Shown here in pieces: positions 19,536-27,037 of a DNA stretch of 64,000 nucleotides. The DNA is from Actinoplanes sp. NBC_00393 (GTDB lineage Bacteria; Actinomycetota; Actinomycetes; Mycobacteriales; Micromonosporaceae): NCBI RefSeq assembly GCF_036053395.1, contig NZ_CP107942.1, forward strand, positions 10,592,001-10,656,000. The letters run 5' to 3'. The position numbers were made by a program, and so were the translations under genes. How positions within the stretch are numbered: the first letter of the stretch is position 1; the number at the start of each line of letters is the position of its first letter. Under the pieces are notes generated by a model. The model searched no databases. It had not been told where the DNA came from and saw only the letters and a list, made by a program, of their open reading frames with translations.

Positions 19536-19642
19536 TACGGATGTGCTCTGTCGATATGCCGACGCATGGACGATATTGGATGGCTGTTCCCCTTTCGGTA
19601 CCGTGATTGGCGGTTACCGAATCTGTCCACGGGGGAACGATT

Positions 19643-19921
19643 TTGCGAAACGACCAAGTGACATTGTGCCGGCATGATGCACAGCTCGAGGCGGCCGTCG
19701 CTCGTGTTCCACGCCTGAGTAACCGGGAACTGGAAGTCCTGATGGCACTGCCGTCCGGCCACACCAACGGCGCGCTCGCACACCGGTTGTGCATGACCGA
19801 GCGTACGCTGCGGGCACACATCGGTCAGATCCTGATCAAGTTGGATGTGGAGGGCAGGGTCCGCGCCGCCGTGGTGGCGTTCGCATGGCAGAACTGCTGC
19901 CGGGAAAAGATGATTCGCTAA
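19643..19921 (+). CDS. Orphan LuxR-type HTH protein
   Basis: 92 residues from TTG at 19643, chosen because GGGGGA lies 6 bp upstream; an upstream TTG at 19607 has no such site. Almost the whole protein is a LuxR/NarL DNA-binding domain: RLSNRELEVLMALPSGHTNGALAHRLCMTERTLRAHIGQILIKL (about 30-73), with a short N-terminal lead and no receiver. Single-domain LuxR regulators are common next to actinobacterial export or antibiotic genes. It follows the ABC pair by 107 bp and may regulate it. A TCGGTA-14-TACCGA inverted repeat at about 19595-19620 lies in its promoter. Confidence 0.85.
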   Translation: MRNDQVTLCRHDAQLEAAVARVPRLSNRELEVLMALPSGHTNGALAHRLCMTERTLRAHIGQILIKLDVEGRVRAAVVAFAWQNCCREKMIR

Positions 19922-19940
19922 GCAAATCAAATTGGCATGA

Positions 19941-19980
19941 GAACGGCCCGGCGTCCATTTCGCCGGGCCGTTCGCCTTTT
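19941..19980 (+). terminator. Strong rho-independent terminator
   Basis: GAACGGCCCGGCG (19941-19953) and CGCCGGGCCGTTC (19961-19973) form a perfect 13-bp stem with a 7-nt loop, followed by GCCTTTT. It ends the exporter/HTH transcription unit. Confidence 0.92.
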
Positions 19981-20067
19981 CGCGAGCGGTATACCGTTGC
20001 CGGCCGTTCTTCGGGTTCTCGCCCGTCTTTCCAGCATGGATGATCACGGCGCGTAGAGTTGCTGACC

Positions 20068-20475
20068 ATGACGGGGATCGAAGCCTCCACGCACGTACGG
20101 TTGGCCCGCCCGAGCCGCGACCTGGCCGCCGCCGAGCGCTTCTACGTCGACGGGCTGGGCCTCGAAGTCCTGTACCGGGCCACCGCCGAAGGCCCGGGCG
20201 AGCACGACCTGCTGATGCTCGGCCGGGCCGGCGCCGCGTGGCACCTCGAGCTGGTCGCCGGTCCGGAGCCGACCCCGTCCGAGCAGGACCTGTTCGTGCT
20301 CTACCTGGACGGGCCGGTGCCGGACGAACTGCTGGAGCGACTGGAGAACGCCGGCGGGCGGCGGGTCTCGCAGGGGCCCTACTGGGACCAGTGGGGCGTC
20401 ACGGTCGTCGACCCCGACGGATACCGCCTGGTGCTGTCTACCCGCCGCTGGCACAACACCCCGCTCGCCGCCTGA
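20068..20475 (+). CDS. VOC-family (glyoxalase/dioxygenase-like) protein
   Basis: 135 residues, ATG at 20068. One vicinal-oxygen-chelate module pair: RLARPSRDLAAAERFYVDGLGLEVLYR, a central HLELV strand, and the C-terminal signature WGVTVVDPDGYRLVLSTR. A metal-binding Glu/His set is not obvious, so it could be a glyoxalase-type enzyme or a drug-binding protein of the bleomycin-resistance class. It is a monocistronic gene between a terminator and a repeat block. Confidence 0.88.
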   Translation: MTGIEASTHVRLARPSRDLAAAERFYVDGLGLEVLYRATAEGPGEHDLLMLGRAGAAWHLELVAGPEPTPSEQDLFVLYLDGPVPDELLERLENAGGRRVSQGPYWDQWGVTVVDPDGYRLVLSTRRWHNTPLAA

Positions 20476-20531
20476 TCCCCTTCCGCCGCGCTCTTCCCGC
20501 CGCCCAGCCCCACGCAAGCCCACCGTTGCAT

Positions 20532-20640
20532 GTCTGTGCGGCGGCTGGTGGTGGCGAGCCGCCGCTGAGGTGGGTTTCGGGGTGGGTGTTGGGTGTCTGT
20601 GCGGCGGCTGGTGGTCGCGAGCCGCCGTCCGGGCGTGTCT
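20532..20640. repeat. 63-bp repeat with GCGGCGGCT hairpin, two copies
   Basis: GTCTGTGCGGCGGCTGGTGG begins at 20532 and 20595. Each copy carries GCGGCGGCT ... AGCCGCCG(C/T) arms that can form a 9-bp hairpin. It fills the 196-bp gap between convergent genes (20476-20671) and has the same 63-bp period as the arrays at 45.6 and 59.8 kb, although the sequence differs. Confidence 0.8.
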
Positions 20641-20671
20641 CAAGTCTGGTGTTGCGGGGCCGGCCGGTGGG

Positions 20672-20944
20672 TCAGGACGCGCGGGCCACGATTTCCTCGG
20701 CTACGTGGCGCAACTGGTCGCGGTCGGGGTGGAAGCCGGCGGCGATGTCGGGGTGCAGGCCTGCTTTGGCCTGGTCCAGCAGCATCCAGGTGACCTGGTC
20801 GACGCTTTCCCCGGCGTACCTCTGCCTGATCTTGACCGTTGCTGCCTGCAGCGCGGAACTCAGCTGGTCCTCGAGCGGGCCGCGGAGTTTCTCCTCCACG
20901 GGGTTGAGTGACTGCGGGTCGAGGGTGACGTGCGGCTCGGCCAA
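20672..20944 (-). CDS. Small all-helical hypothetical protein
   Basis: 90 residues from TTG at 20944, chosen because GGAGG sits 5 bp upstream (reading CGGAGGGCATCTTG). No family assigned. The sequence is amphipathic helical (NPVEEKLRGPLEDQLSSALQAATVKIRQRY, then ESVDQVTWMLLDQAKAGLHPDI and HPDRDQLRHVAEEIVARAS), like small three-helix proteins of actinomycetes. It is divergent from trpB across a 143-bp region with twin operators, so it may be co-regulated with tryptophan synthase. Confidence 0.6.
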   Translation of the reverse strand: MAEPHVTLDPQSLNPVEEKLRGPLEDQLSSALQAATVKIRQRYAGESVDQVTWMLLDQAKAGLHPDIAAGFHPDRDQLRHVAEEIVARAS

Positions 20945-21028
20945 GATGCCCTCCGAATGAGAACGATGACGCCGCGCGGGATACCCGGGAGCAAGGGCGC
21001 GGTAAACCACGATCACCTGCACGGTGGA

Positions 21029-21074
21029 ACTGTTCTAGAACTGTGTGCTACAACTACAGCACTGTTCTAGAACT
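21029..21074. promoter_or_regulatory. Twin GTTCTAGAAC palindromes in front of trpBA
   Basis: ACTGTTCTAGAACT occurs at 21029-21042 and again at 21061-21074, 32 bp apart (three helical turns). The core GTTCTAGAAC is a perfect palindrome and resembles the GntR/HutC-type sites such as the DasR element ACTGGTCTAGACCACT, differing by symmetric changes. The second copy lies immediately before the AGGAGG ribosome site, so a bound protein would block transcription. No GntR gene lies in the window. Confidence 0.65.
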
Positions 21075-21087
21075 CTAGGAGGCTGTC

Positions 21088-22269
21088 GTGGACCAGCTGG
21101 TACGCGCCGACTCTCGCCGCCCGGCGGGACTCGGCAGGTTCGGGGAGTACGGCGGGAGGTTCGTCCCGGAGTCGCTCGTCCCGGCGTGCGAGGAGGTGGA
21201 GCGGGCGTTCGCCGAGGCCTGGGCCGATCCGGTGTTCCACGCCGAGTTGCATCACCTGCTCTCGGTCTACGTGGGCCGGCCGACGCCGCTGACTCCGGCG
21301 GTGCGGCTCTCCGCGGAGCTGGGAATCACCCTGCTGCTCAAGCGCGAGGACCTGACCCACACCGGATCCCACAAGATCAATAACGTGCTGGGGCAGGCGC
21401 TGCTGGCCCGGCGGATGGGCAAGCGCCGGCTGATCGCCGAGACCGGGGCCGGCCAGCACGGCGTCGCCACCGCCACCGCGGGCGCGCTGCTCGGCCTCGA
21501 CGTCACGGTGTTCATGGGCGAGCGCGACATCGAGCGGCAAGAACTCAACGTCTTCCGGATGAAGATGCTCGGCGCCGAGGTGGTGCCGGTGACCGCGGGC
21601 AGCCGCACCCTCAAGGACGCGACCAGCGAGGCGTTCCGGCACTGGGTGACCGTGGTCGACGACTCCTACTACTGCCTCGGCTCGGCGCTCGGGCCACACC
21701 CGTACCCGTGGATGGTCCGCCAGTTCCAGCGGGTGATCGGCGACGAGGCCCGCGCGCAGTGCGCCGGCCGGCTGTCCGCCGCGACACCGGACTTCGTGGT
21801 CGCCTGCGTCGGCGGCGGGTCCAACGCGGCCGGCACGTTCGCCGGCTTCCTCGACACCCCGGCCCGGCTGATCGGGGTGGAGGCGGCCGGCGGAGCGGCG
21901 ATCGGCGCGGGACGACCCGGGGTGCTGCACGGGTTCCGCTCCCGGGTGCTGCAGGACGAGCACGGGCAGATCACCGAGGCGCACTCGATCTCGGCGGGGC
22001 TGGACTATCCGGGGGTGGGCCCGGAGCACGCCTATCTGGCGGAGACCGGCCGGGCGACGTACGTGACGGCGGACGACGCCGAGGTGGTGGCCGCGACCCA
22101 CCGGCTGGCCCGCAGCGAAGGAATCCTCTGCGCCCTGGAGTCGGCGCACGCCGTGGCCTGGGTGCTGCGGGCGGCGCAGGACGGAACGATCCCGCAGGGC
22201 TCGACGGTGGTGCTCACGCTGTCCGGCCGCGGGGACAAGGACATGGCGACCCTGATGGAGCTGTCGTGA
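21088..22269 (+). CDS. trpB: Tryptophan synthase beta chain
   Basis: 393 residues, GTG at 21088 with TAGGAGG 8 bp upstream. Standard TrpB1 features: GRFGEYGGRFVPESLVPACEEVE at the N terminus, HTGSHKINN with the PLP lysine at about residue 96, GAGQHGVATAT, VACVGGGSNA (phosphate-binding glycine loop) and LSGRGDKDM near the C terminus. It converts indole and serine to tryptophan, in complex with TrpA encoded next (4-bp overlap). The pair lacks trpC/trpF/trpD beside it. A distinct operator with two palindromes precedes it. Confidence 0.97.
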   Translation: MDQLVRADSRRPAGLGRFGEYGGRFVPESLVPACEEVERAFAEAWADPVFHAELHHLLSVYVGRPTPLTPAVRLSAELGITLLLKREDLTHTGSHKINNVLGQALLARRMGKRRLIAETGAGQHGVATATAGALLGLDVTVFMGERDIERQELNVFRMKMLGAEVVPVTAGSRTLKDATSEAFRHWVTVVDDSYYCLGSALGPHPYPWMVRQFQRVIGDEARAQCAGRLSAATPDFVVACVGGGSNAAGTFAGFLDTPARLIGVEAAGGAAIGAGRPGVLHGFRSRVLQDEHGQITEAHSISAGLDYPGVGPEHAYLAETGRATYVTADDAEVVAATHRLARSEGILCALESAHAVAWVLRAAQDGTIPQGSTVVLTLSGRGDKDMATLMELS

Positions 22270-23003
22270 AGATGCTGGTGCCGTACGTGACCGCCGGAGC
22301 CACCGGCGACTGGACCGACCTGCTGCGCGCCGCGGTCGACGCCGGGGCGGACGCGATCGAGGTGGGGCTGCCGTTCTCCGACCCGACCATGGACGGGCCG
22401 GTCATCCAGCAGGCCTCCTACCAGGCGCTGTGCCGCGGTACGACGGTCGCCGGCGTGTTCGACGAGGTGTCCCGGCTCGACCTGGGGGTGCCGCTGATCG
22501 CGTTCACGTACGCCAACCTGGTCCTGAACCGGGGCGCCGACGCCTTCTGCTCCGCGCTGCGGGACGCCGGGATGAGCGGCCTGCTCGCCCCGGACCTGCC
22601 GATCGACGAGGCCGGGCCGGTCAGCGCGGCCGCGGAACGCCACGGGGTGGACGTCGTCCTGCTGGCGTCGCCGTCCACCCCGCCGGCCCGGCGCGCCGAG
22701 ATCGCCAAGCGCAGCCAGGGCTTCGTCTACGCGGTCAGCGTGATGGCCCCGACCGGGGAGCAGGCATCCCTGCGGTCCCCCGGCCGGGAACTGGTCATGT
22801 CGCTGAAGCAGCACACCGACCTGCCGGTGGTGCTCGGCTTCGGCATCTCCGGCGCCGAGCAGGCGGCCGCGGCGTGCGAGTACGCCGACGGGGTGGCGAT
22901 CGGCTCGGCGGTCATGCGCCGGGTCTTGGCCGGCGAGTCACCGGCCGAGATCGGAGCGATGCTGGCCGGCATCCGCAGAGCGATCAGCCTCGGCCGCGCC
23001 TGA
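22266..23003 (+). CDS. trpA: Tryptophan synthase alpha chain
   Basis: 245 residues from GTG at 22266, overlapping the trpB stop (GTGA). The TIM-barrel enzyme cleaves indole-3-glycerol phosphate. The catalytic Glu and Asp are in AIEVGLPFSDPTMDGPVIQ, and the phosphate loop in VLGFGISGAEQAAAA and ADGVAIGSAVM. It is about 20 residues shorter than usual at the N terminus (starts MKMLVPYVTAGA, directly at strand 1), so the helix 0 of E. coli TrpA is missing. Its stop codon is embedded in a 31-bp tandem repeat. Confidence 0.96.
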   Translation: MKMLVPYVTAGATGDWTDLLRAAVDAGADAIEVGLPFSDPTMDGPVIQQASYQALCRGTTVAGVFDEVSRLDLGVPLIAFTYANLVLNRGADAFCSALRDAGMSGLLAPDLPIDEAGPVSAAAERHGVDVVLLASPSTPPARRAEIAKRSQGFVYAVSVMAPTGEQASLRSPGRELVMSLKQHTDLPVVLGFGISGAEQAAAACEYADGVAIGSAVMRRVLAGESPAEIGAMLAGIRRAISLGRA

Positions 23004-23056
23004 CGGCGGGTGCCTCAGCCTCGGCCGCGCCTGACGGCGGGTGCCTCAGCCTCGGC
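22985..23056. repeat. 31-bp tandem repeat spanning two convergent stop codons
   Basis: Units starting CAGCCTCGGCCGCGCCTGAC repeat with 31-bp period (about 22985, 23016, 23047; the third is CAGCCTCGGCCGCGTTTGAC). TGA in copy 1 ends trpA. The TCA just ahead of copy 3 is the stop of the convergent gene, whose last codons (RGRG) lie in copy 3. Each unit has a CGCC-TGAC-GGCG hairpin. Confidence 0.85.
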
Positions 23057-23624
23057 CGCGTTTGACCTCGAAGAACGTGCCGACGCGGATCAGGGCGGCG
23101 GTCGCGTCCCAGATCTGCAGCGACTCGTCGAGCGACGGCACCTCGCCGATGATCGGGCCGTGCAGGCCCCGCTCGGCCCCGGCGACCTGCAGCACCGGCG
23201 AGCCGATGCCGGGGCCGGCGAGCGCCATGGCGGCCTCGTGCGACTCGCGGACCGCCTCGTCCCAGGCCGGGTCGTCGAGAACGGTGTCCGCCTTCTCGAC
23301 ACCGGCGGCCTCGGCGGCCGCGGCCACGATCTCGTCGCTGATCCTGGCGTCGGCCTCGTGCGTACGGTTGCCGATCTCGGTGTAGAAGTCGCCGAGTTGA
23401 TCCTGCCGGCCGTCCGCGCTCAGGGCCGCGACCAGCCGCAGCGCCCGGCTGGACGCGGCCATGGCCGCGCGGAACTGTTCCGGCACGTTGCCCTCGTTGA
23501 GGATGGCCAGGCTGAACGGGCGCCACCGCAGGGTGAGCCCGCGCTCGGGCGCGACCGTGCGCAGCCACCGCGAGGTACGCCAGGTGAACGGGCACGCCGG
23601 GTCGAAATAGAAGGTAACCTCCAT
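23046..23624 (-). CDS. Rv2466c-type mycothiol-dependent nitroreductase / DsbA-like protein
   Basis: 192 residues, ATG at 23624 (MEVTFYFDPACPFTWRTSRW). It has the thioredoxin-like fold of the DsbA/FrnE branch. DPxCPxxWxTSRWL is the hallmark of the actinobacterial Rv2466c family, but here the active site is CPFT, keeping only the first cysteine, as in single-cysteine members. Other family segments are LRWRPFSLAILNEG, and GIGSPVLQV with the cis-Pro. It probably reduces nitroaromatic or disulfide substrates with mycothiol. The gene is convergent with trpA and shares a repeat with it. Confidence 0.85.
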   Translation of the reverse strand: MEVTFYFDPACPFTWRTSRWLRTVAPERGLTLRWRPFSLAILNEGNVPEQFRAAMAASSRALRLVAALSADGRQDQLGDFYTEIGNRTHEADARISDEIVAAAAEAAGVEKADTVLDDPAWDEAVRESHEAAMALAGPGIGSPVLQVAGAERGLHGPIIGEVPSLDESLQIWDATAALIRVGTFFEVKRGRG

Positions 23625-23766
23625 GCCGCCGATCCTAGGTAGTGGATCGCGATTGCGGGGTATGTGCCGAGCGCGACGTTCGTGCAATCAACGAATTCTC
23701 TGGTCGGCGGGAACTGTCATCGCGCCTCGTCGTTGGACCGGTGAACCGACCGTACTGGAGTAAGTG

Positions 23767-24783
23767 ATGCAATCGACCCGGCCGCGTGGCAGTGCATACG
23801 CGGAGCTCTCCCGCAAGATCAAGGGCGCCGGCCTGCTCGACCGGTGTCCGGGCTACTACGCCGTGCAGGGTGCTCTGCTCGGCGGGCTGGTCCTGCTGAC
23901 CGGGGTGGCCCTGGTCCTGATCGGTGACTCCTGGTGGCAGATCGCGGTGGCGGTCGTCGCGGCGGTGGTCTCCACGCAGGTCGGCTTCTTCGGGCACGAC
24001 ACCGGGCACCGGCAGATCTTCACCTCCGGGCGGGCGAACCACGCCCTCGGCACGGTGCTCGCGAATCTGGGCGTCGGCTTCAGCTACGGCTGGTGGATCG
24101 ACAAGCACAACCGGCACCACGCCCACCCGAACGACGAGGAGAAGGATCCGGACGTCGAGGCCGGGGCGCTGGCCTTCACCATCGGGCAGGCGCTCGGCAG
24201 CGGGCGGGTGGCCCAGACCTACTACCGCTACCAGGCCTGGATCTTCTTCCCCCTGCTGCTGCTCGAGGCGCTCAGCCTGCGCGCCTCCAGCGTGCGGTAC
24301 CTGCTGAGCGGCGGCGGGGAGCGGCGCATCTGGGAGGCGGTGCTGCTGATGACACATCTGGTCGGGTACACCGCGCTGGTCTTCCTGTCGATGTCACCGC
24401 TCAAGGCCGTCGTCTTCATCGTTGTGCACCAGGGGCTGTTCGGCCTCTACCTGGGCTGCGCGTTCGCGCCGAACCACAAGGGGATGCCGTCGCTGAGCGA
24501 GGAGGAGGCCGCGGACTTCCTCCGCCGGCAGGTGCTCACCTCCCGCAACGTGCGCGGCAACTGGCTCACCGACTTCGCCCTGGGCGGGCTGAATTACCAG
24601 ATCGAGCACCATCTGTTCCCGTCGATGCCGCGCCGGAACCTGCGGCACGCCCAGTTGATCGTGCGGGACTTCTGCGCCGAGCACCGGATCCCGTACCTGG
24701 AGACCGGCCTCTTCGAGTCATACGCGCAGGCCCTGCGGCATCTCGACCAGGTCGGCCGGGCGCCCTTCGCATCGACGCGCTGA
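23767..24783 (+). CDS. Membrane fatty acid desaturase (acyl-lipid type)
   Basis: 338 residues; ATG at 23767 with GGAG 6 bp upstream (GTG at 23764 is in frame but too close to it). The three His boxes of the membrane di-iron desaturases are present: HDTGHR (about 79), HNRHHAHPN (about 117) and QIEHHLFPSMPRRN (about 277). Hydrophobic pairs sit at about 40-75 and 155-220. The QIEHH box indicates a front-end or delta-6/linoleoyl-CoA-like desaturase, although without a fused cytochrome b5. Electrons would come from a ferredoxin encoded elsewhere. The gene is monocistronic with a terminator after it. Confidence 0.93.
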   Translation: MQSTRPRGSAYAELSRKIKGAGLLDRCPGYYAVQGALLGGLVLLTGVALVLIGDSWWQIAVAVVAAVVSTQVGFFGHDTGHRQIFTSGRANHALGTVLANLGVGFSYGWWIDKHNRHHAHPNDEEKDPDVEAGALAFTIGQALGSGRVAQTYYRYQAWIFFPLLLLEALSLRASSVRYLLSGGGERRIWEAVLLMTHLVGYTALVFLSMSPLKAVVFIVVHQGLFGLYLGCAFAPNHKGMPSLSEEEAADFLRRQVLTSRNVRGNWLTDFALGGLNYQIEHHLFPSMPRRNLRHAQLIVRDFCAEHRIPYLETGLFESYAQALRHLDQVGRAPFASTR

Positions 24784-24790
24784 CATACGG

Positions 24791-24834
24791 GCCGGTGGCC
24801 CAAGGAGAGGCTCTCGATCGCCTTGGACCACCGA
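24791..24834 (+). terminator. Imperfect hairpin terminator after the desaturase gene
   Basis: CGGTGG-CCCAAGG and CCTTGGA-CCACCG arms pair over 11 positions with a small internal bulge around a roughly 15-nt loop, then ACAATGTTTTC. It separates the desaturase from the convergent trpE-type gene. Confidence 0.65.
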
Positions 24835-24845
24835 CAATGTTTTCG

Positions 24846-26630
24846 CTACCCGCTAATCGAGGGGCTAATCACGTCTGACAGAAGAGGCGGCAAGAGTTCC
24901 CGCAACACGTCCACGCCGTCGCGGCTGAGCACCGATTCCGGGTGGAACTGCACCCCGGCGAAGCCCGGCCCGCGCAGCGCGTGCACCAGCCCGTCCTGGG
25001 GATCGCAGGCCACCTCGACCGGCCGGGCGGTGGCCGGCGCCGGCCCGGCCGCCGCGAAACTCGAGTAGAACCCGACCCGCCGGACCGTTCCGAACAGGTC
25101 CACCTCGCGGGCCAGCCCCTGGTAGGGCGAGTCCCGCCGGCGCAGCGGGAAGCCCAGCAGCGAGGCCAGGATCTGCTGCCCCAGGCAGACCGCGAAGACC
25201 GGCCGGCCCGCGTCGAGCAGAGAGCGGACCAGCGCGTGCAGCCTCGCCATCTTCGGGTCGGTGAGGTCGGACGGGTCACCCGGCCCGGGGCCGACGACCA
25301 CCAGATCCGCGTCCGGCACCTCCGCGGTCCACGGCTGGACGGTCACGCTGAGCCCGAGCGCCTTCAGCTGGTGGGCCAGCATCGCGGTGAAGGTGTCCTC
25401 GGCGTCGACGATGACCGCGCTCCGGCCGTCGAGCTCGGGGACCACCAGGGCGCCCGGCTCGCGGGAGTCGAGCCAGAACCGGGCCAGTTCGTCGTTGCGG
25501 GCGGCGAGCAGGGACCTCACCTCGGGGGAGTGCGCGCTCACGCGTACCGGGGAGGGGTTTGCCGGAACCGCGCCCAGTGCGGCCAGCACGCCCGCGGCCT
25601 TGGTGTGTGTCTCGGCCACCTCGCCGGCCGGCGTGGAATGCCGGACCAGGGTGGCGCCGACCGGTACCCGCAGGGTGCCGTCGGGAGAGATCTCGGCGGT
25701 ACGGATCAGGATGGGCGCGTCCAGGGTCTGGCGCCCGGCCTCGTCGTGGTCGAGCAGCGCGAGCACGCCGGCGTAGTAGCGGCGGCCGCGGCGTTCGTGG
25801 CGGGCGATCACCCGGCAGGCGTTCTCGATCGGGCTGCCGGTGACGGTCGGCGCGAACATGGTCTCGCGCAGCACCTCGCGCACGTCCAGCGAGCCCCGCC
25901 CGGCCAGCAGGTACTCGGTGTGGGTGAGGTGGGCCATCTCCTTGAGGTACGGGCCGGCGACCTGCCCACCGTGCTCGGCGACGGTGGCCATCATCTTGAG
26001 CTCCTCGTCGAGGACCATGTAGAGCTCCTCGATCTCCTTGGGATCGCGCAGGAAGTCGAGCAGATCGCCGGAGCCGTTCCGGAACGTGCCGCTGATCGGG
26101 TTCATCATGGTGATCCCGTCGGCGACGCTGACGTGCCGTTCCGGCGTGGCGCCGACCAGGGTCCGGGTGCCGGTGTGCACCAAGAAGGTCCAGTAGGTGC
26201 CCTGCTCCTGGGCGAGCAGCCGGCCGAACGCGGCGCGGGCGGCCTCGACCGGATCGCCGTCGACGCTCGCCTGGAACACCCGGTGGATCACGAAGTTGGC
26301 GCCCTCGCCGTGGCCGATCTCGTCGCGCAGCACCTGCTCGACGATCGCGCCGTACTCGTCGTCGGAGAGGTCGAACGCGCCGTCGCGGACCCGCAGGTCG
26401 CCGGCCGGGAAGGCGTCCAGCGGCTCGGTGCGGCGGTCGCTGATTAGCAGGCACTCCAGCGGGGTGCCGTCGTCGACGCACTCGAAGCCGCGTTCGGCGA
26501 TCTGCCGGTAGGGGATCAGCGCGAGCGTCGGCCCGATCGGGATGTCGGCGAGCGTGGACACGGTGACGACGTCACCGCTGAGCACTTCGACGTGGTCGGC
26601 GCCGTCACGGTGGAGCAGGGCGAAAGGCAT
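24846..26630 (-). CDS. Fused anthranilate-synthase-type enzyme (TrpE-TrpG, PhzE-like)
   Basis: 594 residues, ATG at 26630. The N-terminal chorismate-binding domain (about 1-390) contains LVGATPERHVSVADGITMMNPISGT, EELKMMATVAEHGG and TVTGSPIENACRVIARHERRGRRYYAGVLAL, as in PhzE-class enzymes. The C-terminal class I glutamine amidotransferase (about 410-590) has FAVCLGQQIL nucleophile Cys and VQFHPESVLS His-Glu. Such fusions make anthranilate, or 2-amino-2-deoxyisochorismate in phenazine producers. A Trp-Trp leader peptide and attenuator lie just upstream, so in this genome it most likely serves tryptophan synthesis as TrpE(G). No phenazine genes are present in the window. Confidence 0.93.
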   Translation of the reverse strand: MPFALLHRDGADHVEVLSGDVVTVSTLADIPIGPTLALIPYRQIAERGFECVDDGTPLECLLISDRRTEPLDAFPAGDLRVRDGAFDLSDDEYGAIVEQVLRDEIGHGEGANFVIHRVFQASVDGDPVEAARAAFGRLLAQEQGTYWTFLVHTGTRTLVGATPERHVSVADGITMMNPISGTFRNGSGDLLDFLRDPKEIEELYMVLDEELKMMATVAEHGGQVAGPYLKEMAHLTHTEYLLAGRGSLDVREVLRETMFAPTVTGSPIENACRVIARHERRGRRYYAGVLALLDHDEAGRQTLDAPILIRTAEISPDGTLRVPVGATLVRHSTPAGEVAETHTKAAGVLAALGAVPANPSPVRVSAHSPEVRSLLAARNDELARFWLDSREPGALVVPELDGRSAVIVDAEDTFTAMLAHQLKALGLSVTVQPWTAEVPDADLVVVGPGPGDPSDLTDPKMARLHALVRSLLDAGRPVFAVCLGQQILASLLGFPLRRRDSPYQGLAREVDLFGTVRRVGFYSSFAAAGPAPATARPVEVACDPQDGLVHALRGPGFAGVQFHPESVLSRDGVDVLRELLPPLLSDVISPSISG

Positions 26631-26681
26631 CGTGGTCCTCCGGAGTCCGGCGGCGCCCGACCGAGACCCGGCCATGCAGAA

Positions 26682-26704
26682 CGGCCGCCTCGGAGAGGCG
26701 GCCG
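26682..26704 (-). terminator. trp attenuator terminator hairpin (regions 3 and 4)
   Basis: Perfect 10-bp stem CGGCCGCCTC / GAGGCGGCCG with a 3-nt loop, read on the minus strand just before the TrpE-type gene and followed by TTCTGC. A competing partner GGCGGCC (region 2, plus-strand positions 26732-26738) can pair with region 3 to form an antiterminator, and region 2 itself can pair with TGGCC of the Trp codons (region 1). Confidence 0.85.
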
Positions 26705-26740
26705 CGGTGGTTGGTTACGCGCGGGGGGTGTGGCCGCCGG

Positions 26741-26776
26741 TCAGGCGGGCCACCACATGGTCAAATGTGCGCGCAT
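26741..26776 (-). CDS. trpL: trp leader peptide MRAHLTMWWPA
   Basis: An 11-codon ORF with tandem TGG TGG codons (residues 8 and 9), ending TGA 37 bp before the terminator hairpin and 111 bp before the TrpE-type start. It is too short for usual gene callers. Ribosome stalling at the Trp codons when charged tRNA-Trp is scarce would cover region 1 and free region 2 to pair with region 3, allowing transcription into the enzyme gene. The arrangement matches classical actinomycete trpE attenuators. The ribosome-binding site upstream is weak. Confidence 0.85.
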   Translation of the reverse strand: MRAHLTMWWPA

Positions 26777-26794
26777 GGCGGTGAGCCTACACTC

Positions 26795-27037
26795 TCACCC
26801 GGCTCCATTGGTGAACGCCGACTGGATCGCGCTGCGGGCCCACAGCATCCGGCTGATAGCGCAGTCCGGGTGTTCGCCGAACTCCTGGGCGACCAGTTCC
26901 GCGCACCCGGCCTCGCCGAGGCGGTCGACGGTGGCGTGCACGGCGGCGCGGATGATCTCCGCGGTCGGTTCCTGCGAGCGTTGCAGGTAGGAGACGAAGA
27001 GCGCGTCACAGCGGGCGTCGTCGATCACAGCGGTCAT
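26795..27037 (-). CDS. Small hypothetical protein upstream of the trp leader
   Basis: 80 residues, ATG at 27037 with GGAGGATCCG directly upstream (strong site). No family recognised. Mostly helical (PTAEIIRAAVHATVDRLGEAGCAELVAQEFGEHPDCAISRMLWAR), with three cysteines. It ends 19 bp before the trp leader peptide and is on the same strand, so the leader may be transcribed either from its own promoter within this gene or by read-through. A role near tryptophan regulation is possible but unsupported. Confidence 0.7.
   Translation of the reverse strand: MTAVIDDARCDALFVSYLQRSQEPTAEIIRAAVHATVDRLGEAGCAELVAQEFGEHPDCAISRMLWARSAIQSAFTNGAG

Noticed and set aside
24846..26630. Phenazine biosynthesis cluster
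   Set aside because: The enzyme is PhzE-like but none of phzA/B, D, F, G is in the window and the gene is under a Trp attenuator.
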